A stretch of 64,000 nucleotides of DNA from CAZYQW01 sp964649825 (GTDB taxonomy: Bacteria; Planctomycetota; B15-G4; JADJEK01): NCBI GenBank assembly GCA_964649825.1, contig CAZYQW010000024.1:51012-115011 (forward strand), written 5' to 3'. The notes beneath the pieces are model-generated. The model saw only the letters and a list, made by a program, of their open reading frames with translations, searched no databases and was not told the DNA's origin. This document shows, piece by piece, positions 42,054-54,139 of this stretch. The position numbers were made by a program, and so were the translations under genes. How positions within the stretch are numbered: position 1 is the first letter of the stretch; each line of letters starts with the position of its first letter.

Positions 42054-43601
42054 ATGCGATGGAAACGACGAGCGACGGCGATCGTTCCCGAATCCGCGCC
42101 GCGCCCGGCCGAGCAGAGGAGCTCCGAACGGATCGTCCCGGCCCAGGTCTTGGCGCTGGCCCTTCTCGTGTTCTCGGCGTGCCGTTCGATCGAGCCCGAC
42201 CGGGCACCGTTCGTCCTTTCGCGATCGAGCGTGACGAGCGACGGGTTGTTCCTCACGGCGGGCGGGGAGGCGGCGCCGGATCCGTCCCGCGTCTCCGCCG
42301 CTCGAGTGGTCGCCGTCGATGCTTTCTGGCTTCAGACGATGCTGTACGACGGCGTCCCCTTGGTCACCCGGTCGGAGATCTCCGTCGATCTGCTCGGGAG
42401 CACGCCGATCCGGCCGGGGCCGCAGCTCGGCGCCGGGGTGCGCCTGGTCACCGGCGACGAAGCAGTGGGCCTCGTGTCGCGCCTGTCGAGCGACGACGAA
42501 TCGGATCGGGTGGCGCGCATCGATGCGGCGCGCGCCGGGCTCGCACCCGGCGCCACCTGGACGGCGAGGTTCGAACGTATCGAAGGTCGGACCCCGCGGC
42601 CCGATCGGATCGAGATCCGCGTCGCGCGCGAGGCGACGCCGGAAGACGCCTTCCGCGTGGCGCTCTGGCTCGGTCGCTCGGACGGTCGCCCCGAACGCGG
42701 CTCGTCGAGCGCGGCCGAGCCCACCGCGGATGATCCGCTCTCGTTCGACCCGCGCCCGTCGCCGCCGCCGCGAGAGGAGCTCGTGGTGGTGGCCGAGCCT
42801 CTGCGCCGGGACGCGTCGCCGTTCCTGTTCCTCGTGCCGATCAATGGGGAGGGAACGACAGGCGCACTCGTTGCCGCCGTGCGCCTCCTCGATGAGACAC
42901 CGAGCGAGCCCGGTCTCGATCCGGGGGGGGCCGCGACCGACGAGGCCGCTCCGCACGCCGTCGATCCCGCGACGACTCGTTTCAGCCCGGCGCCGGACGA
43001 GATCGTCGCACCGGAGGAACCCGTCGCGCTGGAGGTGCGCAGGGCCTGGGAGTCGCTGGCCGAGCCGACCCGGCGACGCTCGACGCTTGCCTGGCTCGCC
43101 GAAGCGTGGCCGGCTCCGCTCACCCTCGACGTCGCGCTCGCCGCCGGCACGGCCCTCGTCGACGAGATCGTCGCCGAAGCCGCGTCGGCCGGCGCGGCCT
43201 CGTCGAAGGACGGCAAGACGCTCGCGTTTCGAATCGAGGTCGCGTCGTACCGAGTTCTCGCGCGCCGGGCGCTGCGGCCCCGACCGGCGCCGGAGGAGAT
43301 CGCTCTCCTCCTCTTCCACGCCGGCGCGCTCGGCCGGCTTCCGGACTTGATCGAGCCCGTCTTGATGCCGAGCCGATCGATCGCCGAGCTTCGTGAACGG
43401 TTCGTGCGCGAGAACCTGCAGCTCCTCGACGACCGCCATCCCGCCTCTCGGCTGCGCGCGTACGAGTGGCTGCGCGCCCAGGGCCATACGCCCCGCGGAT
43501 ACGACCCGCTCGCGCCGGAGGAGGAACGGCAAGCGGCGCTCGAGCAGTACGAGGCCGAGGCGGCCCGTGCATCGCCGCCTTCGCCCGAGACGGTGCAATG
43601 A
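42054..43601 (+). CDS. Lipoprotein of unknown function, coupled to the DUF748-like gene
   Basis: The protein has 515 residues. A long basic N-terminus precedes the hydrophobic segment and lipobox VLALALLVFSAC, giving lipidation at Cys43. The mature part is a mixed alpha/beta region (VDAFWLQTMLYDGVPLV; VDLLGSTPIRPGP) and a long helical C-terminal half (RRSTLAWLAEAWPAPLTLDVALAAG in pieces; SRSIAELRERFVRENLQLLDDRHPASRLRAYEWL). No family recognised. The stop overlaps the start of the giant AsmA-like gene (ATGA, 43598-43601), so the two are made together and may form one envelope complex. Confidence 0.75.
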   Translation: MRWKRRATAIVPESAPRPAEQRSSERIVPAQVLALALLVFSACRSIEPDRAPFVLSRSSVTSDGLFLTAGGEAAPDPSRVSAARVVAVDAFWLQTMLYDGVPLVTRSEISVDLLGSTPIRPGPQLGAGVRLVTGDEAVGLVSRLSSDDESDRVARIDAARAGLAPGATWTARFERIEGRTPRPDRIEIRVAREATPEDAFRVALWLGRSDGRPERGSSSAAEPTADDPLSFDPRPSPPPREELVVVAEPLRRDASPFLFLVPINGEGTTGALVAAVRLLDETPSEPGLDPGGAATDEAAPHAVDPATTRFSPAPDEIVAPEEPVALEVRRAWESLAEPTRRRSTLAWLAEAWPAPLTLDVALAAGTALVDEIVAEAASAGAASSKDGKTLAFRIEVASYRVLARRALRPRPAPEEIALLLFHAGALGRLPDLIEPVLMPSRSIAELRERFVRENLQLLDDRHPASRLRAYEWLRAQGHTPRGYDPLAPEEERQAALEQYEAEAARASPPSPETVQ

Positions 43602-46600
43602 GCGACGCACCCGCGTCCCCGAGGCCGAGGCGCACCTGGATCGGCCGGCTCGGACGGCTGTGCGCCGTCGCCCTTCTTCTCGTGCTCGTGCTGCGAGCCG
43701 TGATCGCGCTCTTCCTACCATCGATCCTCGAGCGGGTCGCGTCCGCGTACGGGATCCGCCTGGAGGTCGGTGACGTCGACATCTCGTTCTTGGGAGGGAC
43801 GATCGCGATCTGGCACGCCTCGCTCGTGCCGCTCGATCAAGCCCGTGACCGCGACGTGGCGATCCCGATCGAGGAGCGCTGGCTCGACCTCGAGTACGCG
43901 TACCTGGACGTCGACGTCTCGGCGCTCCTCGGCGGAGACGTTCGCGTGCATCGGGTCGAGATCGACGGTCTCGACGCGATCGTCTCGCGCGACGCCGACG
44001 GCACCTTCAACTGGGCGACGCTGTTCGCGCCGTCCGACGATCCGGAGCCGGACGAGGAGGCCGGCGCGCCCGAGGAGTCGGGGCCGCTCGTGTTCGACGC
44101 ACCTCTCGATCTCTCCGCGGCGCGGCTTCAACACGTTCGCGTGACGTTCGCGGACGATGCGGTCGATCCTCCGGTGCGAACGCAGGTCGATCTGCAGGCG
44201 CGGCTCTCCGACCTCGGCTCGAAGGAGCGCGAGGCGCGCCTCGACGTGTCGCTGACGGCGGAGGACGTGATCGAGTCGTTCCGGGTGACGGCGGAAGTCC
44301 GCGGCGAGGGCGAACGGGTGGACGCGAAGGCCGGCCTGCGCGCCGCCGGCTTGCACCCCCGCGCGATCAAGCCGTACCTCGAATGGATCGGCATCGCGAT
44401 CGACGCCGACGAGCTCGCGGCGCGCCTCGACCTGACGTTCACGCGCACGCCCGCGGCGGATGGAGCGCACCGGCTCGCCGCCACGATCGAGGACGTCCTC
44501 GTGCAGGCGGACCTCGGACGGGACGTCGGCATCGCCGCGCTTCGGTTGGACGTCGACTCGCTCGGCGCGAACCACGCTCGCGGCGTGCGCGCCGAGCTTC
44601 GCGGCGTCGCGGCGCGGGTCCAGCGGCTCGAGAACGGCCGCTTCCGCGCCCTCGGCGTCGAGTTCGGCGGCGCGACGGACGCCCCGAACGACCGGTCAGA
44701 GGAAGACCAGGAAGCCGGCGCGAGCCAAGCGGGCCACGAGCCGGCCGACGCGACGCCGTTCGTGGTCGAGGTCGAGTCGCTGTCGCTCGATGAGGTCGAG
44801 CTCGTCCTCGACGACGCCGGCATCCTCCCGTCGACCACGACGCGACTCGAGATCCAGACCGGCCGCGCCGACGGAGTCATCATCGACGCCACGCGGCCCG
44901 ACGCCGAGATGACGGTCGCGCTCAGCGCGCGCGTACCGGGTTCGGTCGGATCGATCGAGCTGTCCGGACGGGCTGCCCCGTTCTCGACCGCGCCACGCGT
45001 CGACCTGTCGCTGGCGACGACCGGCACGACGCTCGAGGGCGTGGCGCCGTACCTGCGCGCGGCGGGGCTGATCCCGGTCCTCACGGACGGATCGCTCACG
45101 GCGCGGGTCTCCGCCGGCGTCGCATCCCAAGACGACGGGACGACCCGCATCGATCTCGCCCTCGAGGACGTTGCGCTCATCGACGCGGACGAGCTGTTCG
45201 CCATCGATCGCGCCGCCGTGTCTCCTCTCGTCGTCGCGTCGGATCCGGTGAGCGTCCACGCCTCGTCGATCGAGATCGACGGGCTGCGCATCACGGCACG
45301 CCGCGACGCCGACGGCGTCCCGCGCGTCTTCGGTCTGCGGATCGAGCCGTCGTCCGAGCCGCCCCCGTCCGAACCCTCCGGCGAAGGCGAATCGGCCGAC
45401 GTCACGACCTCGCCGGCCGACTCGCCCCCGCGCGTCCGTCTCGATCGCGTCCGCGTGGACGGCGGCGCGGTCTCCTTCGTCGACGAGGCGGCGGACCCGC
45501 GCGTTGCCTTCTCGGTGCACGACATCCGGCTTGGTCTGACCGACCTCGCGTTGGGCGGCGCGGAGGAGGAGGGCGACCCGGCGACGGCCGACCTCGACGT
45601 GTCGATGCGATCGAGCGGAGTGTTCGACGCGCTCACGCTGCAGGGACACCTGACCTCGCGGCCGGGACCGCTCGACGTCGTCGCGACGCTGTTCCTCGAC
45701 GTGACCGGCGTCTCGTCCGAGCCGCTTCAGCCGACGCTCGACTCGCTCGACCTCGGCGTGCGCATCGAGGACGGCCGCCTCCGCCTTCGTCTCGAGGGAA
45801 GCGCTCGCCAGCTCGATGACGTCTTCGAGTCGTCGTTCGCCCTGCGAGAGTTCGGGTTCGAGAACCGGGGCGAGGACGAGGTGTCGCTCGCCGCGCTCGA
45901 GGTGAAGGAACTCCGGATCGCGCCGACGCGAACCGCCGTGGAATCGATCGTCGTCGACGCTCCCCGCGCCCTGGTCGAACGGCGCGAGGACGGCGCGATC
46001 TGGGTCGCGGGCGTCCGCCTGCCGGCCGGTGCCAAGGCGAGCTCCACGGATCCCGGGTCCACGGCGACGACGCCCGAACTGCGGCTCGGCTCGCTCCTCG
46101 TCCGCGGCGCCGTCCTTCACTGGATCGACCGCGTGATCGATCCACCCATCGACACCCACGTCCGCGTCGACGCCCAGGTCGACGACGTCGATCTGCCCAG
46201 CGGACCGCGCGACTCCCGCTGCTCCGTCCAGGTCAGCGTCGACGGCTTCCTCGAGAAGGTCGCGCTCGACGGCAGCGCGCGCCTGAACCCGGACGACGCG
46301 ATGATCGATCTGGACGTCGCCGTCGAGGGCCTGGACGGCGATGCCCTGAGGGTCTACGCCGGCGACCGGATCGCGTTCGATCGCGCTCGGCTGGCCGCCC
46401 GGCTCCGGGCCGCGCTCGCACCCGTCGCCGCGGGTGGACACGAGATCGAGATTCGGCTGGGCGACGTCGACTACCGTGGAGATCGCCAACCCGACCCGTA
46501 CCTGAAACTGGACGAGCTCGTCGTGCGCGCGACGCGCGTGGACCCCGAGAACGCCGTCTTCGCCCTCGACGAAGCGCGGTCGTCCGGGCTCGAGATCGAC

Positions 46601-48889
46601 GCCCGCCGGACGGAGGATGGAACGATCGAGGCATTCGGGCTTCGCCTCGGTGGCCAGGCGCCGGACGGGCCCATCGCGCCCGCCGCGTCGGAGCCGGAGC
46701 CCGCGGAGGACGAGAGCGACGAGAGTCCATTCTTCGTTCTCCGGAGGCTCGCGGCCGAGCGAGTGCCGAACGTGACGTGGAATCGGATCGACGTCGGGAT
46801 CGATCGGCTGCGCTTCGTCGACCTCCAGAGCCGCGACCCCACGCCGGTCGAGCTGCGACTGCGACTGCAGTCGGCCGAGCCCGTGACGCTGCTGGACTCC
46901 GATCCGAGCGCGTTGACGCCGCTTCGGCTGAACTTGAGCGGCGCCGTGGACCCGTTCGTTTCGGAGATCGAGGCCGAGCTCGTCGCTACGCTGTTCGCCG
47001 ACGATGTCGACGTCGCTTTCGACCTCGATCTGTCGGGAATCGACGGGCGCGCGCTCCAGCGCACGAGCCCGGCCCTGGCTCGGCGCGTCGACGCGTCGAA
47101 GCTCACGACCGCCCAGCTCGGAATGAGCGTCGACGCGCGCTTCGACGTGACGCGAGCGTCTCCCTACCGCATCGATCGGATCTCCCGCCTCTCCGGCGTC
47201 GTGACCGTCGATCGCCTCGCGCTCCGCGCCGCTCCCGAGGGAGAAGCGCTCGCGGGGGTCGAGTCGATCTTCATCGACGTCGATGACGCGCGGCCGGGTA
47301 CGGGGGTGGTCCGGATCGGCTCGGTCGTGTTCACGAACCCGTTCGGCTATGCGCACCGGGGCGAGCGCGGGCTCGAGATCGCGGGCGTCACGCTCCTCGA
47401 TTCGGCCGAACCCGAGGCACCCGGACCGAACGAGGTCGCAGAGCAGCCGGCCGAGAACGAGACCGCGGCGCCCGCACCTTCGGGCGGCGAAGTCCGCGTG
47501 GACGAGATCCTCGTGCAGGGGATCGACTTCGAGTACCGCGACGATACGTACGCCACGCCGGTCGTCCTGCCCCTGACCGACCTCGACTTGCAGGTGCGCC
47601 GGTTGAGCTCGCGGGCGTTCGACGAGGATCTTCCGTTCTCGTTCCATGCCGTCATCCAGTCGGGCGACATCGAGCTCCCGGTGCGCTCGGAGCGCTCGAA
47701 CTTCTTCGTCGACTTCGCGATGGGCGCGGCGAACGTCGCGTCGTCGCTGCTGCAGCAGGGCCGGGAGACGATGCTCGAGAAGCGCTCCGCGTTCGGCGAG
47801 ATCGAGGCCGCCGGTCGGTTGTCCCTCCATCCGCGGCCGAACGGATGGATTCGTATCGAAGTGCTCGGACTCGAGCTGCAGAACCTGAAAGGGCCGGCCG
47901 CGGAGAGCGGGGTCACGATCTACGACGGGGTCTTCGACACCAACGTCAGCGTCGAGGTTGGAGGCGAGAAGGGGACGACCGTGAACTCGAATTCCGTGCT
48001 CAGCTACCTCGGAATCCATGAATCGGCCGACGGGCCGATCACGCGCTGGTTGCATCTCACCGCGCCCATCGACGTCGTCCTGTTCGTACTGCGCGACCAG
48101 CACGGCGACGTCCGGTTGCCGGTCAAGCTCGACCTCGGGGCGGGCAGAGCGTCGATGGCCGGCATCGCGAAAACCACGTCGACGGTGCTCGGGTCGCTCA
48201 TCACCGACGCCATCGCCTCCTCGCCGTTCCGCGCGGTCGGCACCGTCACCGACCTGGCGGCTCTCCTTCCTGATCTCAGCAAACCGCCGTCGGACGTGCC
48301 TCCGATCGACGTCGAGTACCCGCCGGCCGGAACGACGCTTGGCGTCCACGAGCGCGCCCGCATCGCGGAGCTCGGCGAACGCCTGCGGAGCGATGCGAGC
48401 CTTTGGGTGACGGTGACGCACGAGCTCGGCCGCGCCGACCTCGCGCGGATCGACGAGCTCGCGAATCCTCCGCCAAAGCGGGTGCTCGAACTGGCGGCGT
48501 ACCTGAGAGCTCGCAAGGCGGAGTCGATGCGCGAGCGGGAACTCGTCGCCACCGAGGCGCGCGTCCACGTCTCGACCGGCGCGAGGCTGGAAGCGACCAC
48601 GAGTCGACGGCGGCTCGTCGAGATCGACCGGCAGATCGCCGAGATCGAGACCGCGCTCGACGACGTCCTCTCGCTCCTCGATCCCAGCGCGGAGCAACGA
48701 CGCGGACGCCGCACCCGCGCCGCCGCCGACGAGGTCGCGCTCCTCCGCCTCACCCGGATCCAAGACCTGATGACCGAGAACGACGCCACGCTCACCGAGC
48801 GCGTTCGTGTCCGGCGGCCCCGGTTCTCACGCGACCCCGAGACCAAGCTCGGGCGCGTGCACGTGACGATTCATCGGTCCACCCGATAG
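43598..48889 (+). CDS. Very large DUF748/AsmA-like envelope protein
   Basis: The protein has 1763 residues. One N-terminal transmembrane helix (LCAVALLLVLVLRAVIALFL) anchors a very long periplasmic body. YGIRLEVGDVDISFLGGTIAIWHASLVPL and VHRVEIDGLDAIVSRDADGTFNW are DUF748-type starts, and repeated units of VxVDxxGV, DGLDAIV and VELDGxR type continue through the protein. The C-terminal DUF748 pattern VEYPPAGTTLGVHERARIAELGERL sits near residue 1600, then an unusual 150-residue helical tail (RVLELAAYLRARKAESMRERELV; RRLVEIDRQIAEIETALDDVLSL). AsmA-like proteins form hydrophobic grooves for lipid transfer between membranes. Acidic Pro/Glu-rich linkers separate the units. Confidence 0.85.
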   Translation: MSDAPASPRPRRTWIGRLGRLCAVALLLVLVLRAVIALFLPSILERVASAYGIRLEVGDVDISFLGGTIAIWHASLVPLDQARDRDVAIPIEERWLDLEYAYLDVDVSALLGGDVRVHRVEIDGLDAIVSRDADGTFNWATLFAPSDDPEPDEEAGAPEESGPLVFDAPLDLSAARLQHVRVTFADDAVDPPVRTQVDLQARLSDLGSKEREARLDVSLTAEDVIESFRVTAEVRGEGERVDAKAGLRAAGLHPRAIKPYLEWIGIAIDADELAARLDLTFTRTPAADGAHRLAATIEDVLVQADLGRDVGIAALRLDVDSLGANHARGVRAELRGVAARVQRLENGRFRALGVEFGGATDAPNDRSEEDQEAGASQAGHEPADATPFVVEVESLSLDEVELVLDDAGILPSTTTRLEIQTGRADGVIIDATRPDAEMTVALSARVPGSVGSIELSGRAAPFSTAPRVDLSLATTGTTLEGVAPYLRAAGLIPVLTDGSLTARVSAGVASQDDGTTRIDLALEDVALIDADELFAIDRAAVSPLVVASDPVSVHASSIEIDGLRITARRDADGVPRVFGLRIEPSSEPPPSEPSGEGESADVTTSPADSPPRVRLDRVRVDGGAVSFVDEAADPRVAFSVHDIRLGLTDLALGGAEEEGDPATADLDVSMRSSGVFDALTLQGHLTSRPGPLDVVATLFLDVTGVSSEPLQPTLDSLDLGVRIEDGRLRLRLEGSARQLDDVFESSFALREFGFENRGEDEVSLAALEVKELRIAPTRTAVESIVVDAPRALVERREDGAIWVAGVRLPAGAKASSTDPGSTATTPELRLGSLLVRGAVLHWIDRVIDPPIDTHVRVDAQVDDVDLPSGPRDSRCSVQVSVDGFLEKVALDGSARLNPDDAMIDLDVAVEGLDGDALRVYAGDRIAFDRARLAARLRAALAPVAAGGHEIEIRLGDVDYRGDRQPDPYLKLDELVVRATRVDPENAVFALDEARSSGLEIDARRTEDGTIEAFGLRLGGQAPDGPIAPAASEPEPAEDESDESPFFVLRRLAAERVPNVTWNRIDVGIDRLRFVDLQSRDPTPVELRLRLQSAEPVTLLDSDPSALTPLRLNLSGAVDPFVSEIEAELVATLFADDVDVAFDLDLSGIDGRALQRTSPALARRVDASKLTTAQLGMSVDARFDVTRASPYRIDRISRLSGVVTVDRLALRAAPEGEALAGVESIFIDVDDARPGTGVVRIGSVVFTNPFGYAHRGERGLEIAGVTLLDSAEPEAPGPNEVAEQPAENETAAPAPSGGEVRVDEILVQGIDFEYRDDTYATPVVLPLTDLDLQVRRLSSRAFDEDLPFSFHAVIQSGDIELPVRSERSNFFVDFAMGAANVASSLLQQGRETMLEKRSAFGEIEAAGRLSLHPRPNGWIRIEVLGLELQNLKGPAAESGVTIYDGVFDTNVSVEVGGEKGTTVNSNSVLSYLGIHESADGPITRWLHLTAPIDVVLFVLRDQHGDVRLPVKLDLGAGRASMAGIAKTTSTVLGSLITDAIASSPFRAVGTVTDLAALLPDLSKPPSDVPPIDVEYPPAGTTLGVHERARIAELGERLRSDASLWVTVTHELGRADLARIDELANPPPKRVLELAAYLRARKAESMRERELVATEARVHVSTGARLEATTSRRRLVEIDRQIAEIETALDDVLSLLDPSAEQRRGRRTRAAADEVALLRLTRIQDLMTENDATLTERVRVRRPRFSRDPETKLGRVHVTIHRSTR

Positions 48890-48948
48890 GCATCGACGAG
48901 AGAGTCTAGAATCGACGCCCTAATCCCCTCACCGCTCGAGGAGAGCCC

Positions 48949-49746
48949 ATGAAGTGCTTCATCGCCGCGATCGGAGTGTTGGTGTCGGCGCCCGCGTTCG
49001 CGCAGGTGCTGGACGTGACCGAAGGCACGCGCACCGCCGAGGCGTCCGCGTTCGGCTACGACTACGACTTCAACAACGGGGTCCTGCTCAAGGATCACAG
49101 CTTCGCGCTGTCGGATCGTTGGGTGGCCAACCTCGACGCCGACCTCCACGACTACTACAGCTACGCGGTCGGCCGCGGCACCGCGGTCCAGGAGTCGACG
49201 ATCGGCGTCGACGCGCTCTCGTTCACGATCGACGTCACCGCGTCGACGGCGGGAAACCACTTCCAGGCCGACGCGAGCGGGAAGAGCGGGTACCGCGCCC
49301 AGTTCGACGTCCACCAGAAGGTCCGCTACGTCGTCTTCGTGCACGCGGAGGTCAGCCACGACGGCTACAACACGGCTCACGTCGCGCTCACCACGGATAC
49401 AGACAACGTTTTCGCGTTAAGCGCAGGTCCCGGTCAGTCGAAGAGCCTGAACCAGAAGGGCTGGCTCGAGGTCGACGAGTACATCCTCGACGGCGCGGCC
49501 GAAGTCTTCGCGTACGGCACTCACGGCAGCCCCGACTCCCAGCAAGGGAACGCGGCGTGCGAGCTCCGGATCTTCCTCGCGGCGGACTACGACGCCGACG
49601 GGGACGTCGACCTGGCGGACAAGCAGAAGTTCGAGCGAGACCACCTGAGCGGCGAGGACGCCGCCGACTTCGACGGCGACGGCGATACCGACTCGGTCGA
49701 CCTGCTCGACTTCCGTCGCACCTGGAAGCAGCAGAAGAACGCGTGA
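48949..49746 (+). CDS. Exported dockerin/EF-hand-like protein
   Basis: The protein has 265 residues with GAGGAG 4 bases before the ATG and a signal peptide (FIAAIGVLVSAPAFAQ). The first 200 residues form a beta-rich domain (VDALSFTIDVTASTAGN; YRAQFDVHQKVRYVVFVHAEV). The C-terminal 55 residues contain two calcium loops, DYDADGDVDLADKQKFERD and DFDGDGDTDSVDLLDFRR, in the spacing of a type I dockerin. Such terminal dockerin-like modules are common in planctomycete exported proteins and need not imply a cellulosome. It starts 59 bases after the AsmA-like gene and may be cotranscribed. Confidence 0.8.
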   Translation: MKCFIAAIGVLVSAPAFAQVLDVTEGTRTAEASAFGYDYDFNNGVLLKDHSFALSDRWVANLDADLHDYYSYAVGRGTAVQESTIGVDALSFTIDVTASTAGNHFQADASGKSGYRAQFDVHQKVRYVVFVHAEVSHDGYNTAHVALTTDTDNVFALSAGPGQSKSLNQKGWLEVDEYILDGAAEVFAYGTHGSPDSQQGNAACELRIFLAADYDADGDVDLADKQKFERDHLSGEDAADFDGDGDTDSVDLLDFRRTWKQQKNA

Positions 49747-49777
49747 CGGTCCTCGTCGCGCGCGACGCCGACGCGGC

Positions 49778-50584
49778 TCAGTGCGCGACCTTGCGGAAGC
49801 GAAGCACGTAGTTCTCCGTCAGCGCCGGCACGTCGTGGCGGCCGACGAGTTCGAAGCCGGCGTCGACGATCTCGCGCGTGAACACCTCCTCGCCGGCGCG
49901 CACGTGGTCGAGGACCCACTCGCGCGACTTGCCGGGGATGCGCTCGAAGTCGACGACCACCATCTGGCCGTTCGGTCGCAGCGCGTCGTGGATCGACGCG
50001 AGCGTCGAGCGCGGATACTCGAAGTGGTGGTACGTGTCGCAGACGAAGACGATGTCGACCGATGCGGCCGGCAGGTCGACCGACCGCTCGCCGCAGACGA
50101 CGGTCTCGAGGTTGGCGACGCCGCGCTCCTTCATTTCGGCGGCGACGCGCTCCATCATCGTCGGGTTGATGTCGACCGCGTAGATCTTGCCCGTGGGCCC
50201 GACCTTCCGGGCGAACAGCTCGGCCATGAAGCCCGAACCGGCGCCGACGTCCGCCACGGCTGCGCCCGGCGGCGGACCCACGACCGCGGCGATCAGCTCG
50301 CGCTGCGTCCAGATCTCCCGGCTCTCCGTCTCGAGACGTTCGATCAGCGGCTCGACCTGGTCGCTCTTCCAGGAATCGTTGATTCCGGGTTTGACGCTCT
50401 TCTCTTCGCCCGAGGCTTTCGCACGCAGAAGCCGATCCAGCTCGGTCTCGAGCGACCGGATCTGCTCGCGCAGAGCGGTCGCGCGCGCGGTGGTGTCGAC
50501 GTCATCGACCGTCGCGGCGGCGCAGACGGTCAGCGCGACGGGGACGACGGCGAGGACGAGGAGGTGCAGGATCCGAGCGGTCAT
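49778..50584 (-). CDS. Exported class I SAM-dependent methyltransferase-like protein
   Basis: The protein has 268 residues. The N-terminus (LHLLVLAVVPVALTVCAAA) is a signal peptide or anchor. A helical linker (TALREQIRSLETELDRLL) is followed by the methyltransferase: AAVADVGAGSGFMAELFARKVG (motif I), YAVDINPTMMERVAAEM (motif II) and VDIVFVCDTYHHFEYP (motif IV, with NPPY-like DTYHHF). The export signal is surprising because SAM is cytoplasmic. Similar exported proteins are common in planctomycetes. The product could be membrane-anchored facing the cytoplasm if the helix is a type II anchor reversed; the positive-inside rule does not settle it. Confidence 0.8.
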   Translation of the reverse strand: MTARILHLLVLAVVPVALTVCAAATVDDVDTTARATALREQIRSLETELDRLLRAKASGEEKSVKPGINDSWKSDQVEPLIERLETESREIWTQRELIAAVVGPPPGAAVADVGAGSGFMAELFARKVGPTGKIYAVDINPTMMERVAAEMKERGVANLETVVCGERSVDLPAASVDIVFVCDTYHHFEYPRSTLASIHDALRPNGQMVVVDFERIPGKSREWVLDHVRAGEEVFTREIVDAGFELVGRHDVPALTENYVLRFRKVAH

Positions 50585-50797
50585 GTCATGACTCCGGGGC
50601 CGACGGCGCCGATTGCGGTTGCGAGCATCCGATCATCACACCGCGCGCCGCCGCATCCGAGCAAGAGCCGACTCGGCCGAACGACACGATCCGCGCCTGC
50701 GTGTCCCGGACGAGGACGACGGCCGGAGGAGAGTCCGTCCGCGGCCGGACTGGATCGAGGCGCTGCCGTTTCGTTCCTCGCGCGAGGGCGGGCACGC

Positions 50798-50938
50798 TCA
50801 CGCGGCCACGGTGTTGTCGCCGTCGCCGAGCGGGGTCGCGAACGACGCGCGTGAAAGCGGCGCGATCGCGGCGTCAGCGAGGCTCTTGAGCTGGCGGAAC
50901 TCGCGGAGCGCGAGACCGAGGAACGACTCGCGGGACAT
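50798..50938 (-). pseudogene. N-terminal remnant of a DinB/DUF1572-like protein
   Basis: A 46-residue reading frame with a GAGG site upstream of ATG 50938 reads FLGLALREFRQLKSLADAAIAPLS and then FATPLGDGDNTVAA before a stop. This matches the first helix and GDGDNSVAV turn of DUF1572/DinB-like proteins, where an IVKHxAGN helix should follow. It does not follow in any frame. Weakly similar residues occur in other frames further on, so the gene is probably decayed by deletion and frameshift. A genuine short peptide cannot be excluded. Confidence 0.45.
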
Positions 50939-51051
50939 GGGTGTCGCCTCTTCGTCGGGGAGAACGACGGCTCGGACGCCGATCCTACGGCTCCGCCGGA
51001 CCGGCGGCACCCACCCGAGCCCGGCTGCCCCCGGCTCGCTCGGAAACGCGC

Positions 51052-51085
51052 AAGCGGCCGCCCGGCATCCGCCGGACGGCCGCTT
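51052..51085 (-). terminator. Transcription terminator hairpin after clpC
   Basis: A 15-bp stem with one mismatch (AAGCGGCCG-C-CCGGC / GCCGG-A-CGGCCGCTT) and a 4-base loop lies 35 bases after the clpC stop. A long U-run is absent on the minus-strand side, so it may need Rho or act as an mRNA end barrier. Confidence 0.6.
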
Positions 51086-51120
51086 CGTGAGGACTCAGCT
51101 CGAGCCGCTTCGGTCGCGCG

Positions 51121-53646
<2,526 letters not shown>

Positions 53647-54139
53647 CGGTGTTCATCCTTTGGGTTCGTTCGCCCCGGTGGGTTCGTTCGCCCCGGCCTC
53701 GGCGCTCGCCGACTCTGTTCGCTCTCATAGCTTCTTTCGGGCGGCGCCGCGAATTACGTGAGATCAACCTACGCCGGATCCACGGAATCCGCACGCGCCG
53801 TTCTGTCGCCGCGCCGACCCCGTGTCGTTGCGCCGACCTCCTGTCCTTTGGATCGCGACCGCGGCGAACAAGCCGCTCGAGCCGCCTTCCACGAGTTTCT
53901 CTTAGACCGCCGCGGGCCCAAAAGCGAAGCGCGACGACCCCGCTGCATTCAGACGATCGCTCGGCACTCTACACCAGCGTAGATGCCTTTCGTGCACCGG
54001 CTCGGCCCATCGAGAGTCGAACCGAATCTGGGCCGAAAATCCAGCCCGACTCCGACCCAGGACCCGGGTCGTGTCGACATCCGAGCCGAACCGACGAGGC
54101 CGTCCCGAGGCGGTCGCGCGGCCCCGTCGCCGCACTTCC
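53647..54139. promoter_or_regulatory. 493-base region between mcsB and clpC
   Basis: No gene with support is seen; the short open frames lack protein-like character. The part nearest clpC carries the tandem repeat described separately and should include a clpC promoter. The length argues that clpC has its own promoter instead of being only read through from mcsA-mcsB. Confidence 0.45.
53661..53696. repeat. Perfect 18-bp tandem repeat upstream of clpC
   Basis: Two head-to-tail identical copies of TGGGTTCGTTCGCCCCGG occur 14 bases before the clpC start codon. The copy next to the start overlaps neither the ribosome-binding site nor coding sequence. Tandem direct repeats are what the CtsR repressor binds in Firmicutes, but the sequence is unlike the CtsR consensus. 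Confidence 0.85.

Noticed and set aside
44696..48763. A 1355-residue open frame on the minus strand
   Set aside because: Antisense to the AsmA-like gene; Arg/Glu-rich shadow.
48949..49746. Dockerin-like tail as evidence of a cellulosome
   Set aside because: No cohesin, scaffoldin or glycoside hydrolase in the window; dockerin-like modules are common in planctomycete exported proteins.
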